From NCBI GenBank assembly GCA_039545355.1, contig BCJJ01000033.1, positions 1 to 64,000 of the forward strand: a stretch of 64,000 bases of DNA. Direction: 5' to 3'. A program made the position numbers and the translations under genes. Source of the DNA: Trichosporon coremiiforme. Lineage: Eukaryota; Basidiomycota; Tremellomycetes; Trichosporonales; Trichosporonaceae. Below are positions 10,355 to 21,525 of this stretch, one piece after another. Every line of letters starts with the position of its first letter. Within the stretch, counting starts at the first letter, position 1. Under the pieces are notes generated by a model. The model was given only the letters and a program-made list of their open reading frames with translations, was not told where the DNA came from and searched no databases.

Positions 10355-11944
10355 TTAAACGAGAAGGGCGAGGGCGGCACCGAAGACGGCGAGCGAGCCG
10401 GCGACTGCGTTCTGGACAGCGCCGCTCTTCTCCTTGTCGGCGGAGGCGCCAGACTTGGTGGCACCGCCGGCAGAGGTGGCGGAGCCAGAAGCGCCGCCGG
10501 TAGCGCCGGCAGAGCCGGAAGCGCCAGCGGAGCCAGAGGCAGAGGAAGAGGGCTGGACGCCGTCGATGGGAGTGGTCGAGTAGTTGCGGGTGCCGGCAAC
10601 GTACTGCTCGAAGTTGGGGTAGAAGTAGTCCTCCTCAGCGTAGGGGTGGGTGATGTTGTAGCCGACGTTGACGGGAACGATGTTCTTGAAAGCCTCCTTG
10701 AGCTTGGGGTACTGAACGAGGAGCTCAGCCATGGTGTTGTTGTTGATCTCGTGGTTCAGGACGATGGGGCCGTGGGTCTTGTACTCGCCGTTCTTAGCCT
10801 TGTCGATGACCTTCTGGTAGTTGCCTGCAACGGTCTCCTGGGTAACGCCGTTGGTGCCAATCTGCCAGTCGAAGGTGTCGTCAGACCAGACAATGTTGGT
10901 GAGGTTCATGTGCTGAGCAATGGCACGGATACGGTTGTCGACGTCACCGTAAGGAGGGCGCCAGCACTTGGGGGTGACGCCGAGGAGGGCCTTGATGACC
11001 TTGCGGGTATAGTAGAGCTCGGCGAAGGCCTGCTCGTTCGAGACAGAGGTCATCTTGGCATGGGACCAGGTGTGGATACAGATCTCGTGGCCGTCAGTCT
11101 TGGCACGGATGGCCTGAACCGGCCAGTCGATAACGTTGGAACCAATGAAGAACATGGTAGCACGCTGGTTCTCCTTGCCGAGGAAGTTGTAGAGGGCGTT
11201 GTGCGAGCAGTTGGGGCCGTCGTCAAAGCCGAAGCCCCAGGTCTCGGGCTCGGGCATGGTGGTGAGGTCGGGCTGGAGGCCAGTGTCCTGGGCAGGCTGG
11301 GTGCACTTGGTGGCAGACCACCAACAGCCAGAGTCCTTAGGATCGTTGGTCTCGGTGCCCTCAGCAGGACGAATGGGGATGTTGGCGTACTTCTCGCTGA
11401 GAGTCTTGTTGATCTCGTTGAACATGTTCTGAGCCTCCTCGTCACCCTGGACAATGTGGGCGGCCTGCCAGGCGACGGGGTACTGGCTGGTGATCTTGGC
11501 AGCGGGCTCGTAGGTGTAGTAGGTGCACTCCTGGGTGACATCTGGGGATAGTCAGCATTGTCATCGGTGGACTGGGAAGGCAGTTTGTGTTTAGTGTCAG
11601 GCGCAGCTGAATGCTGCGAGGTCGCGGACCGCTGGCCCTACGGAGGTCGATCGAAACGGCTCGACCTCAACCGTGCACCCAGAACGCAACAGACAGGACT
11701 GGTTGACGATCCGGACCATTACTGGCTGATGTGATACCAAACGGATGATGTGGCGGCGGCGTGTGACGCCTGCCGTCCGAGGTCGGAGAAACGGAAACGA
11801 CTCACCCTCAACGTTGTCAGCGACCTGGCGCTTGGTAAGGACGCGTCCACCAAGGTTACGGCGGCCAATCTCGTGACCGCCGCATCCAGTGTGGGCAGAG
11901 ACCGCGCCGAGGACGGCGAGGCCAGTAGTGAGGGAAAGGAGCAT
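10355..11944 (-). CDS. GPI-anchored chitin deacetylase (NodB domain)
   Basis: Hydrolyses N-acetyl groups of chitin to give chitosan at the cell surface. Exons 11944-11806 and 11541-10355 (264-nt intron) give 441 residues. Order: signal peptide (MLLSLTTGLAVLGAVSA), a short pro-region ending in LTKRQ (possible Kex2 site), the NodB domain, a Ser/Gly/Ala-rich spacer and a hydrophobic C-terminus (VAGSLAVFGAALALLV) after small residues, as in GPI signals. NodB motifs are all visible: WGFGFDDGP (metal Asp), HTWSH (metal His pair), RPPYGD, WSDDTFDW and VLNHE. Several N-glycosylation sequons occur. It closely resembles Cryptococcus cell-wall Cda proteins. The start is the first ATG; the frame opens further only through TTG. 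The splice phase gives VEDVTQEC. Which paralogue it is cannot be decided here. Confidence 0.93.
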
Positions 11945-12775
11945 GGTGTTGAGCAAGGGTGGGGGAATGATTGGCGACGATGCGCAGTGCTTGTAGGTGA
12001 AAATCAGATCGAGTTCAGCTTTCCTTCTTCTTCAAGATAACGATGCACGGGTGGTGGCAGCGGGAGAAGTGTTAATGAACGGAGCGAGGAAGAAGAGCTA
12101 TAGAACAGGTCGTTAAAAGGAGGAAGGTGACGAAGGGTGATGAGGAGAGAGAAGAGAAGAGAGACGACATGCGAAAGTCAAGCTGGCAGCTGGTAGCGCG
12201 CGACGAGGGCGACGCGGAGGAAGGCGATACCGTTTGGCAGCAGCTGGGCGAGCTGTGGGTCGCTGGGAGTCTAGTTCAGGGGCGCCAGGTGCAGGCAGGA
12301 GGATGAGTCCCATTTTTCGCCGTCAGAGGTCAGGATGAAGCCGTGGGCTGCGGTTTCGCTCGATTCGCACTTTTCTTGGTGTGGAAGGTGTTTGGCTTTG
12401 GGTCTGGGGGAGATGGGGAGAGGCCTGCAGTCGACTCGCTACCGTCGGCAGAATGGGCAACCTCAGGGTGTGCACCGTCGACCAGCCAGGGAGCGGCCGA
12501 CGCATGCTAAAAATAAGTGTCGCGCGGCTCGGCGCCCACCACACTCACTCTAACCAAGCTCAAGCGCAGCATGTGATTCTCGCGATCCTCCTTAGCTCGC
12601 AGGGTTGCACACTCGGGACCCTGAGTCGTCTCTCTGCCCTTCCTCGACTTGCTCCCCACTGCGCGTAAGAAACCTACGTCACTCCACCGAGCCAGGCGAC
12701 ACCGGTACACCGGACCTGTCGCGTGCGATCGTGCCGTGCATCACACTCAGCCAACTGGACAATTCGTTCGTGTCG

Positions 12776-12795
12776 CGCCGCGCCGCGCCGCGCCG
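12776..12795. repeat. CGCCG pentamer repeat
   Basis: Four perfect tandem copies of CGCCG in the intergenic region. Probably slippage in GC-rich DNA; no function evident. Confidence 0.7.
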
Positions 12796-13501
12796 TCAAC
12801 TTTCAAACTCACCGGAGGCACACTGGATGCCCAGGACACAGGAGGGAGGCGCCCAGGGCAACCCCGCTAGCGCGTTTTACGGCCGTAGTTTACACACCCC
12901 GATCCCACCATCGCAGCCAGCTTCACCGTATCTAGCGGTGGTGCACGATCGTTCCCGCAGCAGCGTCACGCTGACCTGCAATGCCGCGCGCCGCTCCCCG
13001 CTGCTCAGCACGCAACCCCGTGTCCACACTTCCGCAGCCATGGCCGGGCCGTCTGCACATAGGCACATCGCACATCGATTTAGGTACCGTCAGCAAGCCA
13101 GAAAGGGCCACAGACCGGCCACAGGGACGATCCGAATTGTCGTCTCGCAGACGGGTCCTGTCGACAGAACGCCCAGCGCACAGAGCCTCTCAACAGCGCC
13201 CGAAATAGTCTTCCCACGATTTCCCACTTCTCACATCGCCACACTCGCTCATTCCACACTACTGCCTGCTGAACAGCACCGCTTTACGCGCTTCACTCCA
13301 CACTCACGAGGACAATGCTGCTGCGCACTAGACTGATGGCAGGTCGCTGACAATCATCATATCGTCACTTGCAATATATGATCGCTTGGCACAGTGGAGC
13401 CGGAATAGGAGGGCATAACACACTTGACAGCACCAGCTGCTTATCGCAGTACCTGGGAACCGAGGTGGCTTGCCCTAGCTGTTCCTCGGCCACGTCCAAC
13501 C

Positions 13502-13535
13502 CCCAGTACGCCCAGTACGCCCCAGTACGTCCCAG
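13502..13535. repeat. CCCAGTACG short tandem repeat
   Basis: Three copies of the 9-mer CCCAGTACG, the last preceded by one extra base, plus a partial fourth (CCCAG). It lies in non-coding DNA. Confidence 0.7.
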
Positions 13536-14795
13536 GCCCGTGAGATGGAAGCAGAGGAATGTCTGGAATCTGCGAATACACCGGCCGTGCAATCGTGGAT
13601 ATCTTTATCTCGTCGTTGAAGACATATCGAGATCCGAGCGGCTCGCGCGGCTGATGTGTCCGCGTCGGCAGGGATGTGGCCATTATCAGCAGCCGATGCC
13701 TCAAAATAACACCTCGCACACGACAAGCGTGTGTGCGCGGGGTATTCTCGGCGTGGTTTGTGGACTTCACGGTCACTAGCAACACAATCGGGCCTGCGAT
13801 GCACTCCGTCGACCCGCCACTCGGCCAGTGGGCGTGTGTAGGCTTCGGTGGTCGGATATCAGATGCTGCACCGCCTTGGGGGACCCCTGGCCTGCCCCTC
13901 CTCGCGCTCTCGCTGTCAGCTGCCATCGTTGGGTCGGGGTTGAGCATATCTATACTTCATCAACAACTCTCCTGGCTCATCTACCCTTGTTCGACCACAT
14001 GGTCTTGAACTCAGCACCGCCTCCGCGTCATCTAGCTGCAATGGATCCCGCCGCCCTATCATCTCGGCATCGCCTCTCCGGCCCGCTAGTCCGATAATGT
14101 CTCGGAGACGCTCTAAGGACTCGGTGTCGGCCCTCCGGACGCAGTTAGTGCGGGGAGTGCGGGGAGTACGGGGTCTGAGACCTGCACCTTCGTGACGTCG
14201 ATCTCGGCATGCTCGGCGCTACCACTCTGCCAAGCTCGGACTCGAGCTCCGTGGCAACGTCGGACCGAAAGTTAGCGCATCGCCTCCGAACGCCTCCAGT
14301 CCACTCTGCATTCAGCCCGCCTCCAGTCCTCTCCTCGCATCCCACTCGGAGCCATAATGCCCCACTCCGGGGTCGGCGAGCCGGCGAGCCACGGCGAGCC
14401 ACTGCTTGGCTTCCGTCATCGTCTCGGACTTGGCTCTCGTGATTGCTGCTTGACACAGCCTCTTACTCGCTCCTATGCTCCTCCGCAGCATGCCTCGGCC
14501 GTCGGAGGACATGTCCGGCTTCAAGAGCGATCCATTATGCAGAAGACCTGACGCCCGTGGAGATGACGGCAGTATTGCCTCTTGCCCTTGGTGCTTTAAC
14601 TACCCATCTGACCATCGCGTCAGCCGAGCGGTAACTCTGCCTAGCCCTGGGCTGACACTTGACACACGAAACAGATTCCCGATTGTTGCGCAAAACGTTG
14701 CATGCTTATATCTACCAAGGACAACATATGGGGTATAACTGCCCTTGCCCGGAGGCTGGCAAGGAGCAGTGAGTTTTCTAAGCACTACAGTGCAC

Positions 14796-16563
14796 TTATC
14801 TGGACTCGAGGCTGGCCATCCAGTCGCCGAAGCGGAGGGCGCCTTGCCTGATCTGGTCCGTGATCTGCTGCACGTTCGGGTCGGCCATGACCTTCTGCGC
14901 CATATCCCTCACGTTGCGGTCGAGCGCCTGGTACGTCTCGTTGCCCTCGATGCCAAGCATGCCCTCACCGCCGTGCAGCTCGTCCTCCTCCTCCTCCTCG
15001 CGGCCGAAGTAGGCGTTGGAGCTGATCGCCGTCGCACCCTGGAAGTTCTGCAGGCGGGTCTTCGCCTCGGAAGCCGCGTTCGGGTCATAGTTGCCCCGTC
15101 CGAAGTACATGTCCGAGGAGATCGACTTCTGGTTTCCGAATCGCTCTTTCGCGCTTCCGCTCGCGTCGCTATCGGCGTCCTCCTCGAACGCACGCGACTT
15201 CTGGACAGCCTTGGGGGGAGGCGCGGTCGAGGCCACCTGTCCGAAGCCGAGCTTGATCGGCACAGGCTTCTCCTCCTCGACCTTCTTGCGGCTCGAGCTC
15301 AGGGGCGTAGCAGATCGCGAGTTGTTGATACCGGCGGCCTGGTTTTTACGACGCTCCTCCTCCTCGCGCTGCTTGAGCGCAGCAGCCTCTTCCTCCTCCT
15401 TCTTCTTGTCGTAGCCGAGGCGCTTGATGCGCTCCTCCTCCTCGCGAGCCTTGCGCTGGGCCTCCTCGAAGTCGATGGGAGCAGCCGCCTTCTTAGCTCC
15501 CAGCTTGGAGCCTCCAAGCTTGCTTCCGAGCTTCATGGGTCGTGCGGCCGGCTTGGCACCACCAGTTCGCAGGGAAGACGACGTGACTGTTCGCGGTCCG
15601 GTGGCGGCGGGCTTCGTCGCGGCGGCACCGGCACCGATGGAGGGAGGGGCAGGAGACGACGGCTTGCTCGGCCGAGGAGACGGCGTAGCCTTGGCCTTGT
15701 CCCACGACTCGAAGAAGTCGTCATCCTTCTCAGCAGGGGTCGAGGTCTGCGTAGCCATAGGCGTAAGGTCGAGGCCGTCGATGTGGATACCGTTCGGGTA
15801 CTGCCTGGCGTCCTCAGCGATGCGACGCTGGAGCTCCTCCTTGTACAGCGAGGCAGCGTTTGAGGTGTAACGGGCACGGGCGTCGTGGTTGTTGGGGGGA
15901 AGAAGGTTGCTCCCTCCGCGCTTAGTGAAGAACTCGCTCAGCGAAGCATTGCCTCCAACCTTGAGTGCTCGGAGCTGCTGAAGGGACCACGAGTCGAGGT
16001 TGGTAGAACTGTCGTCAGCTGCAAGCTCACCAAGGTATATTATTATGTAGAACTCGTGTTCTCCGATGGAACAGGGAAAGTTCCGTCCCGACAGACCACC
16101 AGGTCCTACATGACGCGGCTAGCGCGATACTAACCGGACGAAAGAGATGTGCACACCGAGGTTGCGGTGGACACTGGAGCAGTCGAGACAAAGGTAGATA
16201 GCGAAAGTGACAGAGGTCCAGGTGGGGTTCTTGGCACCGCAGTCGAAACAGGTCTGTGTTGGTCAGCTCGAGTGTCCGCCGTAGCTGGAGAACGGCACTG
16301 AAGATAACAGAACCCCGGTTGTGGAGTGGCAGTCGCGAGGCGCAAGAGCAAGACGGCAGCTTGCAGACGTTGGACGAGAGAGCTGCTACGCGCTCATAAG
16401 GCGTAGGCGATCGTATCCCATCCCTTCGACTGATCTCCGTTTCGTCTTTATCGCCCGCTGTATCATCGCATCATTCGGCAGCGCAGAGGGCACGCACCTT
16501 GTTAGCCTTTTGGTTTTTGAGATGGGCGAAAACGGCCGTGGTCTGGGCCTTGGTCGGGTCCAT
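14796..16563 (-). CDS. GLO3: ARF GTPase-activating protein, Glo3 / ArfGAP2-3 type
   Basis: Stimulates GTP hydrolysis on Arf1 during COPI vesicle cycling at the Golgi-ER interface. Exons 16563-16498, 16253-16135 and 16008-14796 (introns 244 and 126 nt) give 465 residues. The N-terminal ArfGAP domain has the zinc finger CFDC...CLDC with 16 residues between the pairs, the catalytic-arginine context [17 protein letters not shown] and then [10 protein letters not shown] lysine/glutamate-rich coiled region (about residues 240-320) follows. The C-terminus carries Glo3-motif elements [17 protein letters not shown] and [11 protein letters not shown], which separate it from Gcs1/ArfGAP1. Each junction restores a conserved codon. 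It is divergent from calcineurin B. The long exon alone would miss the catalytic finger. Confidence 0.92.
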
Positions 16564-16941
16564 GATACAGAGCGAAGTGACGGAGCTGTTCGTTTGAAAG
16601 TGAGCAAGAGCGTCAGAGGACGAAGACGGATTCGGAGTGAAGAAGGGCAGAGAGCAACAACAGTCGTTCAGCGTCAAGCCGTGCGCACATTGCCCGGCGA
16701 TGAAGGACACGTCTACTCGCTGGCGGATTCTTGGCGGGGGCAATTCCACGTGACAGTCTGTAACCAACGGTCCGCACCCGCGTCCAACCTTCTGCCAGCG
16801 GCGAGCGACACGACCGCCGCCAGGGCACATCGCCCGAGCTCGCGGCGCGTGCACTGACCTCCATCGACCCTGCTCCTGGCCACGACCGACCAAGATTGCA
16901 CTGCTGGACATCGACTTCTTCATCTCCACACATCTATCACT
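16564..16941. promoter_or_regulatory. Divergent promoter of ArfGAP and calcineurin B
   Basis: 378 nt between the two start codons on opposite strands. The last 40 nt before the plus-strand ATG are rich in C, A and T, like a fungal leader. No named element recognised. Confidence 0.45.
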
Positions 16942-17959
16942 ATGGGCCAGGCCGAGTCAAGCGTCTTCAACACCCTCGAGAAGAACTCCAACTGTACGTC
17001 GTACTAACCCCTTTTCGCTCCGCGCTGTGCAGGTGCTGACACGCAACCCCCTCCGGCTTCTGATACCCGTGACCGATGCCTGTCTCGATAAATGATGGCC
17101 GCCGCTCGTCTCCACCACTCGGCTCTACGAAAGCGCTCGACCACTTCCTACGACACCGCTGTGCTTGCTTCGCCGACCGATGCTCTGGGGCGCCTTTCTG
17201 CTGTCATGGAGGACCATAACGATTGTGGTGGTGTTGGAAATGGACCTTCCTCGCCCTCTTCGCCGCTCACCGGGTGTGCTCGAAACGTGCAGTCTCGGCT
17301 CCCGAGCTGATCCGTCTCAAGAAGCGGTTCATGAAGCTCGACAAGGATGGATCCGGCGCGATTGACAAGGACGAGTTCCTGCAGATCCCCCAGATCGCCA
17401 ACAACCCGCTGGCGCACCGAATGATTGCCATCTTCGACGAGGAGTGAGTAGAGATCAACTACGATGCGGTTCGGTGGCAAGGGATATGCCGCTGCGCAAG
17501 GCACTGGCAGCCTAGCTGGCTTGCTTTGCGGCCAGTAGGACCCATGCTGCCCACCTTTACTCGCGCTCGCAACGGGGTGTGCGCTGAACCGAGGGACTCT
17601 GCTTTACTAGGTGAAGGATGAGCTGACCTTCCAGTGGTTCGGGAACGGTAGACTTCCAGGAGTTCGTCGGCGGTCTCTCTGCCTTCTCGTCCAAGGGCGG
17701 ACGGGACGAGAAGCTGCGTTTCGCGTTCAAGGTCTACGACATGGACCGGGACGGGTACATCTCGAACGGCGAGCTGTACTTAGTGCTGAAGCAGATGGTC
17801 GGCAACAACCTGAAGGACCAGCAGCTGCAGCAGATTGTCGACAAGACGATTATGGAGGCCGACAAGGACCAGGACGGCAAGCTCTCCTTCGAGGAGTTCA
17901 CCGAGATGGTCTCGTCCACCGACATTGTCAAGCAGATGACGCTCGAGGATCTGTTCTAA
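16942..17959 (+). CDS. CNB1: Calcineurin regulatory subunit B
   Basis: Calcium-binding regulatory subunit of the calcineurin phosphatase; with the catalytic A subunit and calmodulin it signals heat, ion and cell-wall stress. Exons 16942-16993, 17293-17443 and 17635-17959 (introns 299 and 191 nt, long for this region) give 175 residues, the family length. The N-terminus MGQAESS has the Gly2 needed for myristoylation. Four EF-hand loops are visible: [36 protein letters not shown] and [12 protein letters not shown]. The end KQMTLEDLF matches fungal calcineurin B. The splice phases give NFSAPELIR and FDEDGSG, both conserved, which fixes the model. Confidence 0.96.
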
Positions 17960-18785
17960 GTGCTGCACGCGGACACGAGCGCAGCGAGTAGCAGAGCGAG
18001 CTGAGCGTAAGCATAACCGCACGCAAGCACAAAGGTGCGAACTTGCTGTTGCGCCAGTGCCAGCATCACTGCCAGCGCTTAGGCTCCGCTTCCGCTCCTC
18101 GCTGAGGAGAACACATTCGATCAATGTCGACGAGCAAAAGCCCGCCGCCAGACTTCCAGACAGACCACAACCGCCCACCCCCGCCCCTCGAGGCCGATAC
18201 CACTGTTTGTACATATATAGCTCTTCCCCTTTCATGAACATCATGACATGTCGGCCAGCAGCCCGCTTACGTGCCTTACACAGAATTCATCCCGGGTGTG
18301 CTAGATTTACAATCCTATTTTGAGCGCTCTCTCTCTACCTCGAGAGCTGGGTAGGACCAGGAGCGGAACAGTGGCCATGCGAGTGGTCGATGAAGGTTAT
18401 ATCAAGAGGCGATGGGTATCCATGAGAACGGGGGTATAGGGGTCACGGAGAAGGCAGCACGCTCGGTCCGCAACGGGTATCAGTCACATAGGAAAGAGGG
18501 GGGCGGGTATGGAACACGACAAGAGACCAGCTATTGAGTTTTGACCCAGGACAACAAGCGAATCGAATCAAGATCATGAAATGGAGAAATGAATGCGAGG
18601 CATGCAACGTAATGAGGGAGGACGGAGGGTATGCGAGTGCGAGGTGGATCTGCAAGCGGCTGGAGGCGTAGCCACAGCTGCGGTGGGTTCATCGAGGAGC
18701 GAAACCCACGAGCGAGCGCGAGGAGAAAGCATCCCGAGCGAGCTCCAGGGGTGACAGGAGTACACAGAGAGCCAGAGATAGGGGT
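17960..18785. other. Convergent 3' gap, calcineurin B / tail-anchored protein
   Basis: 826 nt between convergent stop codons; it should contain both 3' UTRs. No coding frame with a motif and no repeat was noticed. Confidence 0.4.
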
Positions 18786-19928
18786 TTATCCCATCTGGCT
18801 CTCCGTGTTCTGGACTTTGTGCACGCCCCACGCGATGACGGCGATAACCGCAATGATCGTGAGGGCGAGAGGAACGACGAACATGGGGTTCTTCCAGATG
18901 GACCTCTTCTTGCTCTTCATCCACTCCGACTCCTTGCGAGGGTCGTGGGTTTTGGCGACGACAGACATACGCTTCCAGAAGTCGACAGTCGACAGAGGCC
19001 GGAAGGCCGACTTGCGTCCGTTCGGGTTTCCCGGCTGGCGAGGGCGGGGCCGCGGCCTTCCCTCGCCCGTGATGCGGGGGGAGAACGAGTTCATCACCTC
19101 GTCCTCACCTTCACGGAAACAGGTGCCCTTCTCGCGCATCTTGTCGAAGCCGGACAGGGGCGAGTTCAGGTTCGCCTCGATCGCACCGATGGCTTTAGAT
19201 GACGGAGACGCCGGAGGGGTCATCGGGGAGAAGTGCGCGCGAGGAGGAGCGGCGAGCATGGGCGAGACAGGCAGAGTGTTCGGGGGAACGACCGTGCCCG
19301 TGTCGTGCGGGATGAGGACCTTTGGCATCGGCCGCTGGGGCTGCGGCTGGTGCATCGGGGTCGGGTTGAACATGGGGTGTCCCATAGGTGCGCCGTTGCT
19401 GTTGCCGTTCGGGTGCGTCGGCGTGCTGGGTGTCGGCGGGCCGTGCGGGCCCAGCTGGGCGAACTGCCTCGTCGGCGTCGACGGCGTGGGCATCTGCAGC
19501 TTGGGCAGGTTCGCGCGGGTCGGCGTGCCAGGTTGCTCGTAGCTGCCAGCGGGAGCCTTGTTCAGAGAGCGGCTCGCTCGCGCCTTGTTGTCGTCGTACA
19601 TCTCGTAGTTGGGCGTCGGCTCGTCGTAAGCAGGCTCATAAGCTGAATCGACCATGTCGCGCATGACGCGCGCGTGCAGAGAGTTCTTGTCAACTCCTAC
19701 ATATTGTTCCTCGTCGCGGAACGCCGGCTTCTTGTTGTTGCCACTGCCGAGGAGCAAACCGCCGATCGAAGACAGATTCGTGCTGTTCCGCTCATCGTGG
19801 ACGGGAGGGGCGTGCAGATCGCGGTCACTCGGAGAGGGCACAGAGCGGTCGGAGAACGGGTCGTCCACTTCTGAGTGCTGGGACTGTTGCGCTCGGGGGA
19901 TAGCGTACAGTTGCGGTACACGGGCCAT
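18786..19928 (-). CDS. Tail-anchored low-complexity protein of unknown function
   Basis: Intact single-exon frame of 380 residues from an ATG at 19928. I do not recognise a family. The first 270 residues are Pro/Ser/Thr/Asn-rich and probably disordered, with runs such as TPSTPT and PQPQRPMP. A more ordered part follows (residues about 290-345: STVDFWKRMSVVAKTHDPRK and WMKSKKRSIWKNP). Then comes one hydrophobic helix (MFVVPLALTIIAVIAVIAW, about 351-370) and a ten-residue tail. With no signal peptide this suggests a C-terminal (tail) anchor with the bulk in the cytoplasm. Codon use matches its neighbours, so the frame is credible. A coding role at the ER or plasma membrane is inference. Confidence 0.7.
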   Translation of the reverse strand: MARVPQLYAIPRAQQSQHSEVDDPFSDRSVPSPSDRDLHAPPVHDERNSTNLSSIGGLLLGSGNNKKPAFRDEEQYVGVDKNSLHARVMRDMVDSAYEPAYDEPTPNYEMYDDNKARASRSLNKAPAGSYEQPGTPTRANLPKLQMPTPSTPTRQFAQLGPHGPPTPSTPTHPNGNSNGAPMGHPMFNPTPMHQPQPQRPMPKVLIPHDTGTVVPPNTLPVSPMLAAPPRAHFSPMTPPASPSSKAIGAIEANLNSPLSGFDKMREKGTCFREGEDEVMNSFSPRITGEGRPRPRPRQPGNPNGRKSAFRPLSTVDFWKRMSVVAKTHDPRKESEWMKSKKRSIWKNPMFVVPLALTIIAVIAVIAWGVHKVQNTESQMG

Positions 19929-20838
19929 GGTGTGTCGTTAAGTGATTGCGTTGTATTGGTTCAGTAACAGAGAACAGTTGGACGTTTGTCGAATGCGATG
20001 GCTGAGATTGTGGTGGGGAGGTGAACGAGAACGTATGCGTGAGGGGGATCGTAACAATGCCAGAGGTGAACAGTGAATGAGCGTGGTGGTGTAATGAGTG
20101 TGGTAGCTTAAAGGCAAGGGCCGATGGGACTCAGTCTCTCTCCGGTGTGACGAAAGGTAGTGAAGGAAGGTCGGGGGAAGGAGGAGAAGGGGGAGATGGA
20201 GAGGGACGCGGGACGGAGGAGCGGAGGAGAGACGAGCTGGTGAAGAGCGATGGAGAGGAGGACAAGGTCAGTCGGGAGAGTAAGTGTTCGAAGACGGTGC
20301 AGCGCTCGGGCCGCGGGTCGGCATACAACCTCGTCGTCCAGGAGGCAGGAGGCTGTAGTCTGATGTCAGTAGACTGTGGAGGCTGAGCTCAGTAGGGCAG
20401 GTGGATCCTGTAGATTCCAGGTTGGGATCCTGGGTGAGGGCTGGCCGGTCGTCGGGTGGACCTGCCAGTGCGCCTGGGTGAGCGTGCGCAGCTCTCACTC
20501 TGGAACTCTGGCCGGCCAGGCTTGGTTGTCCTGAGGTGTGGCTGTGGATAGCATCTGGGGTCAGAATGCAGGATCAAGGGATGGGCTTGGGCTGGATAAT
20601 GAGCAGGCTGAGCGTGAAAGAAGAAGAAGGTAACGTTGGTGGAAAGACCTGGCGCCGCCCTGGACGAGGTCCATCCCATCAGGCCGGCCGGAATTCAGTC
20701 GGGGACCCTCACCCTGGACCGGCCGGGTGGTTCAGGCTGGTTCAGCCTGCATGGCCTGCACCGTCTCGGGCCTCTAGCCTCTCTCAGCCTACTGCACGCA
20801 GGGCTCTCTAGGTCCCACCGTGCATGGTGCTCCGTGCG

Positions 20839-20862
20839 CACCGTGCAGATTTACGCACGGTG
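20839..20862. repeat. Perfect 8-bp hairpin
   Basis: CACCGTGC and GCACGGTG are perfect inverted arms around an 8-nt loop. Related GTGC words lie just upstream. A structured RNA or a dimeric protein site is possible; nothing nearby decides. Confidence 0.55.
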
Positions 20863-21509
20863 TCACTCCCGCCAGGCGAGCCAGAACAGGCTTAAGCGCA
20901 GGTTCACAAGTGCTGGCCTCATGACCGCTGGCCGCGCTGACCCTCCTGTTCGCCTGAAACGTCCTTTATGAGCGCGCGGAACCATGCGCGGCATTGATTT
21001 CGCTACGATCACGATCGAGGACGCTCATTGCCTTTCTGTTATCGGCATGCGCAGCTCTGAACCGAGAAAAGGAGCAAGGAGCAGCTAACTGCTGACGAAC
21101 TGAAACAGCTGGAGATGGGTGAGCAAGTGCCAACGGGCAACGCCGCTGCAGCGCCGCATACCGGTACATCTCGTACTCAATGGGACCAGCCGGATGCCGT
21201 TCCGTGGGCGCATTTCACGATCCCGTCAGTGGCGTCCTCCCCGGACGGTTTCTCTGGCTCTTGGCCCACTGTTGGCGATGTGCTCAGGAGGTGCTGATCA
21301 GACTCTCCGATCTTCGAGCTGCTCCGTCTACGAGATAAAGCACTGTACTCTGTGCTCCAAACGTGGTGATGACGACACGAATCAACGAGGAGAGCAGCGG
21401 AAGCCGAGTGCCGCTCAGCGACTGCGCAGACAGATCTGACCAGCCAGCCCTGCCGTGTAGCCAGTCGCGTTCCATCCGGCGCAGACTAGTGTCAGATCGC
21501 GCCGGGCAC

Positions 21510-21525
21510 TAGTGGACGTCCACTA
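21510..21525. repeat. 16-bp perfect palindrome with GACGTC core
   Basis: TAGTGGACGTCCACTA reads the same on both strands. The GACGTC core resembles the centre of bZIP (ATF/CREB-type) sites, though flanks differ from TGACGTCA. It is far from any start codon I can place. Confidence 0.55.

Larger units (their letters stand above)
11945..14795. other. Long gene-poor stretch upstream of chitin deacetylase
   Basis: 2.85 kb without a supportable gene. A purine-rich run at about 12116-12166 is CT-rich on the minus strand and probably part of the deacetylase leader. The rest has only short frames lacking codon bias or recognisable motifs. Two small tandem repeats are listed separately. The right end should contain the 3' UTR of the ArfGAP gene. 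Confidence 0.4.

Noticed and set aside
10274..11551. 425-residue plus-strand frame
   Set aside because: Antisense shadow of the chitin deacetylase; Val/Leu/Gly-rich composition typical of such shadows.
12605..13336. 243-residue plus-strand frame
   Set aside because: Low-complexity, no codon bias like the neighbours, no recognisable domain.
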